Assembly: GCA_028717765.1 (NCBI GenBank)
Contig: JAQUNE010000004.1
Location: 1 to 21,471 of the forward strand
DNA length: 21,471 nt
Source: Candidatus Omnitrophota bacterium
GTDB taxonomy: Bacteria; Omnitrophota; Koll11; Gygaellales; Profunditerraquicolaceae
Direction of reading: 5' to 3'
Position 1 is the stretch's first letter, and each line of letters starts with the position of its first letter. Shown one piece after another: positions 1 through 8,426 of the stretch. The translations under genes and the position numbers were made by a program. A model generated the notes under the pieces. That model did no database searches. It was not told the DNA's origin and saw only the letters and a program-made list of their open reading frames with translations.

Positions 1-1
1 A

Positions 2-805
2 CATCCTTTTAAAAAAAGAAAAGTTCAACTTGTGCATACTTTTCATGGCCATATATTCAGCGGTTATTTTAATAAATTTACTACTAATTTCTTTATTTTT
101 ATTGAGCGGATACTGGCTTTCTTTAGCGCAAAAATTATTACCGTCAGCGAGTCTGTGAAATACGAGCTTCTCGCGTTAGATATTGCAAAAATAGATAAAA
201 TCCAGGTAATTCCTTTAGGTTTTGAGTTAACTAATTTTTTAAGTATTCCTTTCGCGCAGCGAACGCCTTCTCATATCGGCATTATTGGCAGATTAGTGCC
301 GATTAAGAACCACCGTTTGTTTCTTGAAGCTGCAGCTAAAGTTATTCATGAAACTCCTGGAATGAAACTTAAGTTTAAAATTATTGGCGACGCAGAAGTA
401 AGAAGGGAATTAGAAGAGTATTCCCGGAAACTTAATATCGCTAACCAGGTTATTTTTCTTGGATGGCAGAAAGATTTACTGGCTGTTTATTCAGATCTGG
501 ATATCATTGTTTTAACTTCGCTAAACGAAGGCACGCCGGTATCATTAATTGAGGCAATGGCATCTGGCAGGGCGGTTGTGGCAACTGATGTTGGTGGAAT
601 CAGGGATTTGCTAGGCCAAGCCATGGAAAGAGGAATAATAGTTAAATCCGGAGATTCTATTGGCCTTGCTAATGCCATGAAGCTATTATTAGATAATTCG
701 CAGCTAAGGACAGACCTCGCGGTAAAGGGGAGAGATTTCGTGAAAAATAATTTTGCTAAGGAAAGATTAATCAAAGATATAGAAAACTTGTATAGCGCTC
801 TATAA
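2..805 (+). CDS. Glycosyltransferase family 4 (GT-B), 5' partial
   Basis: This is the C-terminal part of a retaining GT4-type glycosyltransferase that probably adds a sugar from a nucleotide donor to a lipid-linked glycan at the cytoplasmic membrane. The frame is open to the left edge. The residues before the GTG at position 32 (HPFKKRKVQLVHTFHGH) read as normal family sequence, so the gene begins outside the window and GTG 32 is not the start. About 267 residues are visible; roughly 100 N-terminal residues are missing compared with usual GT4 proteins. The second Rossmann domain opens with IGIIGRLVPIKN, and the donor-site E-x7-E motif is clear in NEGTPVSLIEAMASG, followed by VVATDVGG. The neighbours (methyltransferase, sugar-phosphate transferase, ligase) support a role in surface polysaccharide assembly. 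Donor and acceptor sugars cannot be read from the sequence. Confidence 0.9.
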   Translation, partial: HPFKKRKVQLVHTFHGHIFSGYFNKFTTNFFIFIERILAFFSAKIITVSESVKYELLALDIAKIDKIQVIPLGFELTNFLSIPFAQRTPSHIGIIGRLVPIKNHRLFLEAAAKVIHETPGMKLKFKIIGDAEVRRELEEYSRKLNIANQVIFLGWQKDLLAVYSDLDIIVLTSLNEGTPVSLIEAMASGRAVVATDVGGIRDLLGQAMERGIIVKSGDSIGLANAMKLLLDNSQLRTDLAVKGRDFVKNNFAKERLIKDIENLYSAL

Positions 806-843
806 AAAGGCATTTTCTAAAATTTCATAGATTTTTTAAAAAA

Positions 844-862
844 TATGTTATAATAGTACATG
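844..862 (+). promoter_or_regulatory. Extended -10 promoter, probably giving a leaderless mRNA
   Basis: TGTTATAAT at 846-854 is an extended -10 (TGn plus a perfect TATAAT at 849-854). The best -35 is TTCATA at 824-829 with a long 19-bp spacer, so the extended -10 probably carries recognition. The downstream ATG at 860 begins only five bases after the hexamer and no Shine-Dalgarno precedes it, so transcription would begin at or near the start codon. The sequence GTAC lies at 856-859, as it does in two other promoters in this window. Confidence 0.6.
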
Positions 863-1840
863 GAAAAATTGCCCCTAGATTATGAAAAAGGGGGCACCCA
901 GAAACAATTTTATGATCAATCTGAGGTGACAATTTCTGCTTGCCCATTCTGTGAAGAAAAAAAATATAAAGAAATTCATAAAGAAAGAGGGGCTTTAGGG
1001 GTAGTTCATTGTCTTAATTGCGGATTAATCTATGTTAATCCTAGGTTAAAAGATCCTGAAAAGGTCTATTGGGGAGAAGCCGATAAATATTTTAAGGAAG
1101 CGAAGCTAATTTTTGAGCAAAAATTAAAACACCACCGAGATCCCAACTATCTCCAGGATCTGAAATTAATTGAAAGATACAAGCCTTCGGGGAATTTTTT
1201 GGATGTTGGAACAAATATGGGCTTTTTTTTAAGAAATGCCCGAGGGAGGAATTGGAACTTGTATGGTGTTGAGCCTTCACCTAGTCTCTCTAGTCTAGCA
1301 AGAGAACATTTCGGCTTAAATGTAAAAACAGCATTTTTAGAAGAAGCCGGTTTTGAAAGTAATTTTTTTGATATTGTTTCCATGACCGATGTTTTTGAAC
1401 ATATTTCTCAACCAAAGAAAATACTCGCAGAAGTTAAGAGGATCTTAAAACCTGACGGAATCCTTTTTATTAAGGTACCTAATGGTCATTTTAGCCTTTT
1501 CAAATTAGGGCTTGCCAGGCTTACGGGTAAATTAAAAAATTGTGATTTATTCGATTCTTATGAACATCTCGTGCATTATTCCCATGCGACACTAAAAAAA
1601 ATGCTCGATCTTTGCGGATTCAAAGTCATCAAAGCCTGTATAGGCAAGCCCATACAGCTACCTGTATGGCATAATTATGTAGGCGCATATTATCAATACC
1701 CATCTCCATGGAGGATGGATTTTAAAAGACAGTCAGAAAGGACATTATTATATTATTTATCGCTTATGGAATTTAAATTAAGGTTCAACCGTATAGGGTA
1801 TTTTGCGCCAAACATTATTACTATAGCTAATAAAAAATAA
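860..1840 (+). CDS. SAM-dependent class I methyltransferase with N-terminal zinc ribbon
   Basis: A 326-residue protein. The N-terminal segment has two cysteine pairs (C28/C31 and C51/C54), a zinc-ribbon arrangement common in glycan-cluster methyltransferases. The class I SAM fold follows: motif I LDVGTNMG at about 114-121, an acidic ribose-binding residue in VEPS (137-140), FDIVSMTDVFEHI at about 170-182, and LKPDGILFIKVPN at about 196-208. It probably methylates a sugar or lipid-linked glycan intermediate; the substrate is unknown. The ATG at 860 lacks a Shine-Dalgarno but sits just after an extended -10 promoter. The stop codon overlaps the next ATG by one base (TAATG at 1838-1842), so it is translationally coupled to the sugar-phosphate transferase fusion. 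The family call is firm and the substrate is not. Confidence 0.85.
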   Translation: MEKLPLDYEKGGTQKQFYDQSEVTISACPFCEEKKYKEIHKERGALGVVHCLNCGLIYVNPRLKDPEKVYWGEADKYFKEAKLIFEQKLKHHRDPNYLQDLKLIERYKPSGNFLDVGTNMGFFLRNARGRNWNLYGVEPSPSLSSLAREHFGLNVKTAFLEEAGFESNFFDIVSMTDVFEHISQPKKILAEVKRILKPDGILFIKVPNGHFSLFKLGLARLTGKLKNCDLFDSYEHLVHYSHATLKKMLDLCGFKVIKACIGKPIQLPVWHNYVGAYYQYPSPWRMDFKRQSERTLLYYLSLMEFKLRFNRIGYFAPNIITIANKK

Positions 1841-3645
1841 TGGGATACTTACCGTATTTTTTTATACCATTCACTCTAAGCCTAATCTTTACCCCCTTAG
1901 TACGCCTGATTGCGGTTAAAAATAAGCTGATTTCATATCCGCGCCCTGACCGTTGGCATAAGCGACCCACTGCCCTTTTTGGCGGGATAAGCATATATTT
2001 AGCAACTGTTTTGTCGGTTTTCTATCTTGGCGCTTTCAATAAAAATGCGCTGGGATTATTCTTGGGGGGGACTTTTTTATTTTTTGTTGGATTAGCCGAT
2101 GATAGATTCCATTTTATGCCGTATGTTAAATTATTTACCCAGATTATCGCTGGTTGTATCGTAATTTTTTTCGGAACTACTTTAGGGATTACTTCAAATA
2201 TCCTTTTAGTAATACCTTTGACGCTTCTTTGGATTACCGGAATCACAAATTCACTCAATCTTCTGGATAATATTGATGGGCTGGCTGCGGGAATAGGAGC
2301 TATTGCTTCCTTAATGTTATTTTTCTCCTCGATAATCATTTCAAATAATCAGTTAGGGATTTATGCTTTAATTCTTTGCGGAGCCACCTTAGGATTTTTA
2401 CCTTATAATTTTAACCCGGCGCGGATTTTTATGGGTGATTCAGGAAGCATGTTTTTAGGATTCTCGCTGGCGGTAATTTCCGTATCAGGAACCACCAGGC
2501 ATGTTTCTAATTTATTAATTACCATGCTTATTCCGGTACTTATTTTAAGTGTGCCTATTTTTGATACGATCTTTGTGATGGTCATCAGAAAGATACAAAG
2601 AAAAAATATATTTCAAGGGGGAAAGGACCATACGTCCCATCATTTAGTTACCTTAGGGTTGTCGCAAAGAAAAACAGTTTTACTGTTATATATTTTAAGT
2701 ATCGCCTTTGGGTTAATAGCTATTTTATCCTCAAAACTAAATCTATTCATTGTTCTGGCAGTTTCATTTTTAGGCGTAGTAATACTTTTGTTCTTTGGCT
2801 TTTTTCTCTTTGAGGTAAGTTCTCATAATAAACCGGCCCAGCATAACTATAGGCTAAAAAATGCGGACAATAATACCACCCTAAATAGCATCTTCATGCA
2901 TAAACGCAGGATAATTGAGGTATTGTTAGATTTTACACTAATCTGTATCGCTTATTATTCTTCGTATTTTTTGCGTTTCGAAGATAGAATATTATCCAAT
3001 AATCTATACCTTATAAAGCAATCATTAGTTTGGATAATCTTAATTAAAATGTCGGTATTTTTTATTTTTGGCCTTTATCGTGGCGTTTGGAAATATATCA
3101 GCATCTCCGACTTGCTGACTATATTTAAAGTAGTGAGCTTCAGTTCTGTGGCCTCGATAATATTTTTTACTTTTGTTTTTCGTTTTCAGGACTATTCCCG
3201 AGCGGTATTTTTTATTGATTGGTTGATCTTATTGTTTTTAATCGCTGGCACGCGCATATTATTCAGGGTATTAGGTGAATTCTTCAGCCGTGCCAGGGAA
3301 AAGGCAAATAATATTTTGATTTTCGGCGCAGGGGATACAGGGGAAATGGTAATCCGCGAGATCAAAAGAAACAGCACCCTTAATTATAACCCCATTGGAT
3401 TTATTGATGATGATATTTCTAAGATCGGCAATAGAATTCAAGGGATCACGGTGTTGGGCTCACGCAAAAACATAAAAAAAATAGTCAGTACCTATAACGT
3501 CAAGGAAGTCCTCATTACCATCCCTTCATTGAGTATAGAGGATTTTACAGAAATCGTAAAAATTTGTAAAGAATGCGGCTTAAGCTACAGAAAAATAAAA
3601 GGGATCTTAGATAAGGACGAGGTAATTGAATTTGGAAAAAACTAA
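1840..3645 (+). CDS. Polyprenyl-phosphate sugar-1-phosphate transferase (WecA/MraY type) fused to a CapD-type N-terminal half
   Basis: A 601-residue membrane protein with two modules. Residues 1 to about 325 are a polytopic transferase of the WecA/TagO/MraY superfamily, which loads a sugar-1-phosphate onto undecaprenyl phosphate to start glycan synthesis. Its marks are GLADD (84-88), NSLNLLDNIDGLA (137-149), ARIFMGDSGSMFLG (194-207) and the His-rich loop DHTSHHL (263-269). After a polar linker (about 328-355), residues 356-601 match the N-terminal half of CapD/WbpM/FlaA1 proteins: a four-helix membrane region (GLYRGVWKYIS at 411-421) and a Rossmann domain starting NILIFGAGDTGEMVI (491-505). 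The C-terminal dehydratase domain of those proteins, with its catalytic residues, is absent, so no sugar epimerase activity is expected from this half. The ATG overlaps the upstream stop by one base. Exact sugar specificity is unknown. Confidence 0.85.
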   Translation: MGYLPYFFIPFTLSLIFTPLVRLIAVKNKLISYPRPDRWHKRPTALFGGISIYLATVLSVFYLGAFNKNALGLFLGGTFLFFVGLADDRFHFMPYVKLFTQIIAGCIVIFFGTTLGITSNILLVIPLTLLWITGITNSLNLLDNIDGLAAGIGAIASLMLFFSSIIISNNQLGIYALILCGATLGFLPYNFNPARIFMGDSGSMFLGFSLAVISVSGTTRHVSNLLITMLIPVLILSVPIFDTIFVMVIRKIQRKNIFQGGKDHTSHHLVTLGLSQRKTVLLLYILSIAFGLIAILSSKLNLFIVLAVSFLGVVILLFFGFFLFEVSSHNKPAQHNYRLKNADNNTTLNSIFMHKRRIIEVLLDFTLICIAYYSSYFLRFEDRILSNNLYLIKQSLVWIILIKMSVFFIFGLYRGVWKYISISDLLTIFKVVSFSSVASIIFFTFVFRFQDYSRAVFFIDWLILLFLIAGTRILFRVLGEFFSRAREKANNILIFGAGDTGEMVIREIKRNSTLNYNPIGFIDDDISKIGNRIQGITVLGSRKNIKKIVSTYNVKEVLITIPSLSIEDFTEIVKICKECGLSYRKIKGILDKDEVIEFGKN

Positions 3646-4846
3646 AATTACGCTGATTTGTGATAGAATTGCCCTATTTTCTTTGTATGGGATTGCTTTT
3701 TTCCTACCCATTTCTAAAGCGATCATAGAGGTCTTTATTTATCTTGCGATTGCCTCCTTCTTGGTTAAGAAGATTCTTTCCGGAAAAATTCCTACAAAAA
3801 TACCATTTAATCTAGCATGTTTTATTTATTTATTTGTTTGTTTTTTTTCTATTTTTATCAGTAGTAACCCCCAAATTAGTATCCGGTCTTTTTTTGGCAA
3901 GGTTCTCACGAATTTAACTCTGCTTTTTGTTGTTGCCGATACCTTAAACACTGAGCGTAAAACAAAGAATTTTATCTTTATTCTTGCTTTGGCCTCGCTA
4001 CTCTTAGGCATAGATGGGATTTATCAACATTTTACCCATAGAGATTTTATCAGGAACCGCTATAATCTTCAGATTCCGCGTATCTATGCTACCTTTCCAA
4101 CACCTAATGATTTTGGCTGCTATTTGATTTGTGTAATTCCTTTTATGCTGGTTAATCTTTTTATCAAATTTAAATATAAAATCACGCGATTTTTCTATGC
4201 GGGATTATTTTTATTACTTTTTACCTGTCTTATCCTTACGGTTTCAAGAGGTTCTTGGTTTGCTTTTATCGGTATTATATTTTTTATGAGCATTTGGAGC
4301 AGGCCGTTAGGATTATTGTTCTTAATTATTAGTATTTTCATCTTAGCTACTCAAAAATTTTATTATCCAATATTTAAATGGAGATTAGATAATTTTTTTG
4401 TTTTTCAGGACCCAAGCTCTAAAGATAGGATGCTGATGTGGTCAGCTGCCTGGAAGATGCTCATGTCTAGGCCGCTTCTCGGGCTAGGACTAGGCACCTT
4501 TATGTTTAATTTTAAAAACTTTGTGGCGCAAGGGTACTTATACAGTGCTCCCTATGCGCATAATTGCTATTTACAGATTGCTACTGAAATCGGGATCATC
4601 GGGTTGGTTTCATTTTTAGCCATTTTAGCAGTACTATTCTTTAATGGAATCGGGGCGCTAAATAAAGGAAAAAAAACTTTTTTCTGGTACATATTACTAG
4701 CCAGCCTTACTGCAATATTGGGATTTTCTGTTCAGATGGCTGTAGATACTAATTTTTATAATCTTGATTTAGGGTCATTCTTTTGGTTGATTATGGGGAT
4801 TAGCGTTTCAGCAATAAGAAACATTAAAGCGGAATTAAAAAATTAA
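3626..4846 (+). CDS. O-antigen ligase / polymerase-like membrane protein (Wzy_C/WaaL family)
   Basis: A 406-residue polytopic membrane protein with about ten hydrophobic helices. The O-antigen ligase family marks are SRGSWFAF (207-214) at the start of a helix, a large soluble loop after it (about 243-305) containing KDRMLMWSAAWKM and LGLGLGTF, and a conserved His in PYAHNCYLQIATEIG (309-323). Proteins of this family join polyprenyl-linked glycans to lipid A core or to other acceptors, or polymerise repeat units, on the periplasmic side. The start is uncertain: a TTG at 3626 follows AAGGA (3613-3617) by eight bases, while a second TTG at 3632 follows GAGG by nine bases. Either choice overlaps the upstream gene (20 or 14 bases). 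It is the last gene of the glycan operon, just ahead of a hairpin terminator. Ligase versus polymerase cannot be decided from sequence. Confidence 0.82.
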   Translation: MNLEKTKITLICDRIALFSLYGIAFFLPISKAIIEVFIYLAIASFLVKKILSGKIPTKIPFNLACFIYLFVCFFSIFISSNPQISIRSFFGKVLTNLTLLFVVADTLNTERKTKNFIFILALASLLLGIDGIYQHFTHRDFIRNRYNLQIPRIYATFPTPNDFGCYLICVIPFMLVNLFIKFKYKITRFFYAGLFLLLFTCLILTVSRGSWFAFIGIIFFMSIWSRPLGLLFLIISIFILATQKFYYPIFKWRLDNFFVFQDPSSKDRMLMWSAAWKMLMSRPLLGLGLGTFMFNFKNFVAQGYLYSAPYAHNCYLQIATEIGIIGLVSFLAILAVLFFNGIGALNKGKKTFFWYILLASLTAILGFSVQMAVDTNFYNLDLGSFFWLIMGISVSAIRNIKAELKN

Positions 4847-4870
4847 TTTTTTGTACCCTATTAAATCGTA

Positions 4871-4915
4871 AATAAAAGCCATCCTTTCATTATTAAGGAT
4901 GGCTTTTATTATTTT
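4871..4915 (+). terminator. Rho-independent terminator of the glycan operon
   Basis: A perfect 16-bp stem pairs 4871-4886 with 4895-4910 around an 8-base loop (4887-4894). The core GCCATCCTT/AAGGATGGC is followed by TTTTATTATTTT, which serves as the U-tract. The A-rich upstream side means it could also stop transcription from the other strand. It lies 24 bp after the O-antigen ligase-like gene. Confidence 0.85.
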
Positions 4916-4931
4916 AGGAGATTTAGTTAAC

Positions 4932-7190
4932 ATGCAGAATATCCTTGTTTTGTTAACTTTGATCATTGGAACAAGCGGCTTAATTGCGCAGACATTACTT
5001 TTACGCGAACTTTTAATAAGTTTTTATGGTAATGAATTAACCTTAGGAATCATTCTTTCTAACTGGATGATTTTAGAAGCTACAGGTGCGTTACTCGTAG
5101 GTAAGTTTATTGAGCGGATAAAAAACAAAACTAATATACTTGTCCTGCTTCAGGTATTATTTTCAATTACCCTTCCTTTTTCAATCTATTTTTCTAGGAT
5201 ATATAAACCTTTGTTTGGCGTTCCTTTTGGAGAAGGAATCAGTTTATTGGCGATATTTCTTTCTTCTTTTATCATAATTTTGCCATCAGCTATTACTCAC
5301 GGTGGATTATTTAGTTGTATTTGTAAAATATTTTCTATGAATTTCAAAGATCCTTCCGGATCAATTGGCAAGGCCTACTCCATAGAAACGATCGGCAGCA
5401 TTATCGCCGGCCTGGCACTCACTTATTTCTTTATCCCTTACTGTAATTCTTTTCAAATAGTATTTATTCTTGCGATAGGTAACCTTACGATGTGCTTATT
5501 TTTCTTTAAATTGATCCCGCGTCCAACAAGGTATTTGACCTTAACCTGCTTGACCGGGCTATTATTTCCGCTATTACTACAAGGAAACATCCAACAGGAT
5601 TCAATCAAAAGGGAATGGAGAGCAAACCACGTATTAGAATATAAAAATTCATTGTATGGCAATATCACGGTTATAGAAAAAAACAATCAGTATTCATTTT
5701 TTTATAACGGTTTACCAAGTATTACTACACCCGTTCCTGATAAACAATTTGTTGAAGAATTTGGAAACCTGCCTTTATTATTCCATCAACAGCCGCAAAA
5801 TATTCTTATTATCGGAAGTGGGGCAGGGGGGCTGATTAACCAGGTTCTTGATGAACAGGTTAAATATGTTGATTATCTCGAGCTGGATCCTTTACTTATT
5901 ACATTACTGAAGAAATACCCTTCTAAAATAACAATGCGAGAATTTAGCGATCCGCGTGTGAATATCATCAATCTAGATGCAAAATCTTTCTTGAAAAATA
6001 CGCTTCGTAAATACGATGTTATCTTGATTGGATCAGGAGAACCGTCTGATTTAAACAGTAACCGTCTTTTTACCCAAGAGTTCTTTTCGCTCGCTAAACA
6101 AAGGTTAAATTTCGGCGGGATTCTTTCGCTGCATCTTCCCGGGTCAGAAACATACCTAAGCGATGAACTAAAAAACCTCAATGCCTGCATTTTAAATGGC
6201 CTTAGGAACAGCTTTCAATATTTCCGGGTGATTCCGGGTGACTATAATCTCGTTCTTGCCTGCGATTCGCATGACCTAAGCCGGATAAACCCTTTAGATA
6301 TTTCCGAAAGGATTTCCCAACGCAATATTAGAGAGACAATTCTTATTCCTTCTTACATAGAATACCGCTTAAACCCTAGACGTGAAAATTGGTTTATGCA
6401 AATCATTAAATCGGCCAAGATAAAGACAAATCTTGATTTTCGGCCGGTTGCCCTATTCGAAATATTAAATCTCTGGAACGCGAAATTTGCAGGAAATTTT
6501 AGCCACTATTTTTCTTTGCTTAAAAATTTACGGCTTGCAGATGCCTTAATTATCATCGCTATGATTACTTTTTTCTTCCTTCTTGGTATAAAGCTAAAAA
6601 AGCCTTCCAAGATAAGCATTAATTATTGTATTTTTACTACCGGTTTTTTTGCAATGTTGGTTAACCTGATTTTATTATTTCTTTTCCAGATTAACTTTGG
6701 ATACCTATATTATAAAATTGGGTTATTGATCGGTATTTTTATGCTTGGTGTTGCTTCAGGCAGTATGGTTTTTACAAAAGGGGCGCATATTTTGAAAAAA
6801 TCCCTACTTCTTCTGGGAATAGTTGAGGGTACAATTATCCTTTTTCTCCTAATATTAGAAATATGCCTAAATTCCTTAGCCAGCCAAAATTATTCTTTTA
6901 TTTTTATGTTTCTCTTTTTTATAAGCGGAGCGCTTTTGGGGGCAGAATTCCCATTAGCAGTCCAGATCTTTTTAATAAAAAAAGGTACCTTAGGTGAAAC
7001 GATAGGCACGCTTTATTTTTTCGATTTACTTGGAGGATGGCTGGCAGGAATTTTAGGAGGCATTGTTTTTCTGCCAATTTTAGGTATAGCTAGTTCCTGC
7101 AATCTGATGATTTTCTTAAAATTAAGCAGCCTTTTAATCCTCATCTTATCATTTAGAGGAACTTTTTCTGGGAAAAATCCTTTGACATAA
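4932..7190 (+). CDS. Membrane protein with spermidine-synthase-like (SAM-fold) domain
   Basis: A 752-residue protein in three parts: a hydrophobic N-terminal bundle (about residues 1-218, with MFS-like HGGLFSCI and the YSIETIGSIIAG segment), a soluble spermidine/spermine-synthase-like domain (about 225-500), and a C-terminal bundle of about seven helices (535-742). The SAM/decarboxy-SAM pocket is visible as ILIIGSGAGG (291-300) and YLELDP (315-320). In classical aminopropyltransferases the next motif is DS(S/T)DP; here it is GSGEP (367-371) followed by SDLNSNRLFTQEFF, so the catalytic Asp is missing and polyamine synthesis is doubtful. The start at 4932 follows AGGAG (4916-4920) by 11 bases. 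An earlier in-frame ATG at 4899 lies inside the terminator stem and is unlikely. I see no convincing promoter between terminator and gene. True substrate and role are unknown. Confidence 0.75.
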   Translation: MQNILVLLTLIIGTSGLIAQTLLLRELLISFYGNELTLGIILSNWMILEATGALLVGKFIERIKNKTNILVLLQVLFSITLPFSIYFSRIYKPLFGVPFGEGISLLAIFLSSFIIILPSAITHGGLFSCICKIFSMNFKDPSGSIGKAYSIETIGSIIAGLALTYFFIPYCNSFQIVFILAIGNLTMCLFFFKLIPRPTRYLTLTCLTGLLFPLLLQGNIQQDSIKREWRANHVLEYKNSLYGNITVIEKNNQYSFFYNGLPSITTPVPDKQFVEEFGNLPLLFHQQPQNILIIGSGAGGLINQVLDEQVKYVDYLELDPLLITLLKKYPSKITMREFSDPRVNIINLDAKSFLKNTLRKYDVILIGSGEPSDLNSNRLFTQEFFSLAKQRLNFGGILSLHLPGSETYLSDELKNLNACILNGLRNSFQYFRVIPGDYNLVLACDSHDLSRINPLDISERISQRNIRETILIPSYIEYRLNPRRENWFMQIIKSAKIKTNLDFRPVALFEILNLWNAKFAGNFSHYFSLLKNLRLADALIIIAMITFFFLLGIKLKKPSKISINYCIFTTGFFAMLVNLILLFLFQINFGYLYYKIGLLIGIFMLGVASGSMVFTKGAHILKKSLLLLGIVEGTIILFLLILEICLNSLASQNYSFIFMFLFFISGALLGAEFPLAVQIFLIKKGTLGETIGTLYFFDLLGGWLAGILGGIVFLPILGIASSCNLMIFLKLSSLLILILSFRGTFSGKNPLT

Positions 7191-7210
7191 TCCTTGATTT
7201 AGGCTATATT
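7182..7210 (+). promoter_or_regulatory. Sigma70-type promoter of the pgk operon
   Basis: TTGACA at 7182-7187 is separated by exactly 17 bp from TATATT at 7205-7210. The -35 box overlaps the last codons of the preceding gene. Predicted initiation near 7217 leaves a leader of about 25 bases that contains the GGAGGG ribosome-binding site (7230-7235), six bases before the pgk ATG. Confidence 0.85.
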
Positions 7211-7241
7211 AATAAACTCAAAATACAACGGAGGGCTCTGC

Positions 7242-8426
7242 ATGAATAAAATGACCATCAAAGATATTGATTTAAAAAATAGAACTGTGCTGATGCGGGC
7301 GGATTTTAATGTTCCTCAGGATGAAAACCTTAATATCACTGATGATACCCGTATTCAGGCCACTTTGCCAACAGTTAAATACATTCTGCAAAATGGCGCA
7401 AAAAGGCTAGTACTTATGAGTCATTTAGGCAGGCCAGATGGAAAGGTAGTGGAAAAATATAGCCTTAAGCCGGTGGCAAAGAGGTTAAGCGAATTGCTAG
7501 GCGAGCCGGTTAAATTTTTAAATGACTGTATAGGCGAGAAGATCAAGAAGGAATGCGAAACAGCTAAAGAAAGAGTGGTACTTTTAGAAAATCTGCGCTT
7601 TCATGCTGAGGAAGAAAAGAATGATGCCAGTTTCGCCAAACAGCTTTCTAGCCTGGGAGAGGTTTTTGTAAATGACGCCTTTGGCACCGCGCACCGCGCC
7701 CATGCCTCTACTGAAGGGGTTACCCACTATCTAAAAGCAGTAGCAGGGTTTCTCTTGGAAAAAGAGATCCAATATTTAGGCGGTGCTGTAGCAAATCCCC
7801 AAAAACCCTTTATGGTGATTTTAGGAGGGGCAAAGGTTTCCGATAAAATCGGGGTGATTGAGAATTTACTTCCTAAATGCGATACTATTTTAATTGGCGG
7901 AGGAATGTGCTATACCTTTCTTCTGGCTCAAGGAAAAAAAATCGGTAATTCAAAATTAGAAAAAGAAAAGTTAGATTTGGCAAAAAGTTTATTAGAAAAA
8001 GCAAAACAGTTGAATAAAGAAATTTTATTGCCGATAGATAACGTGGTAGTTGAAAAAATTGACGCACAGGCCAAGACTGAGATCGTCGGTGAAAATATCC
8101 CAGAAGGAAAAGTCGGCGTTGATATCGGGCCCAAAACAATAGCTTTATTTGAAGAAAAATTAAAAGGCGCAAAAACCATAGTTTGGAACGGGCCCTTAGG
8201 TATTTTTGAAATGGACCCCTTTAGCAAGGGGACAGCGGCAATCGCAAAATTCATTAGCACCCTTCCTGCAACCACTATTATTGGAGGAGGAGATACAGCC
8301 GCGGCAGTAGCAAAATTTAAATTAGAAGATAAGATGACGCATATTTCTACGGGAGGCGGCGCTAGCTTGGAATTTTTAGAAGGAAAAGATTTGCCGGGTG
8401 TGGCCGCACTAGCAAACAAATCATGA
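7242..8426 (+). CDS. pgk: Phosphoglycerate kinase
   Basis: This cytosolic glycolytic enzyme transfers phosphate from 1,3-bisphosphoglycerate to ADP, forming 3-phosphoglycerate and ATP. At 394 residues it is a full-length bacterial monomer. Signature segments appear in order: RADFNVP (19-25), SHLGRPDG (60-67), LLENLRFHAEEEKND (114-128), NDAFGTAHRAHAS (144-156), GGAKVSDKIGV (195-205), VWNGPLGIFE (314-323), GGGDTAAAV (348-356) and STGGGASLEFLEG (369-381). The start at 7242 is set by a strong GGAGGG site six bases upstream; the ATG three codons later has no better signal. It is the first gene of the operon, under its own promoter, and its stop overlaps tpiA by four bases. A gap (GAPDH) gene is not next to it here. 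Confidence 0.98.
   Translation: MNKMTIKDIDLKNRTVLMRADFNVPQDENLNITDDTRIQATLPTVKYILQNGAKRLVLMSHLGRPDGKVVEKYSLKPVAKRLSELLGEPVKFLNDCIGEKIKKECETAKERVVLLENLRFHAEEEKNDASFAKQLSSLGEVFVNDAFGTAHRAHASTEGVTHYLKAVAGFLLEKEIQYLGGAVANPQKPFMVILGGAKVSDKIGVIENLLPKCDTILIGGGMCYTFLLAQGKKIGNSKLEKEKLDLAKSLLEKAKQLNKEILLPIDNVVVEKIDAQAKTEIVGENIPEGKVGVDIGPKTIALFEEKLKGAKTIVWNGPLGIFEMDPFSKGTAAIAKFISTLPATTIIGGGDTAAAVAKFKLEDKMTHISTGGGASLEFLEGKDLPGVAALANKS

Noticed and set aside
32..34. GTG at 32 as the start of the first glycosyltransferase
   Set aside because: The frame is open to the left edge and encodes normal family residues ahead of it, so the gene is cut by the window.
832..843. TTTTTTAAAAAA palindrome after the glycosyltransferase gene, as a terminator
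   Set aside because: It has no loop and no GC stem; more likely AT-rich promoter flank for the methyltransferase gene.
7885..8419. Open frames on the minus strand opposite pgk
   Set aside because: They lie within a fully conserved pgk gene and show only the mirrored composition of its codons.
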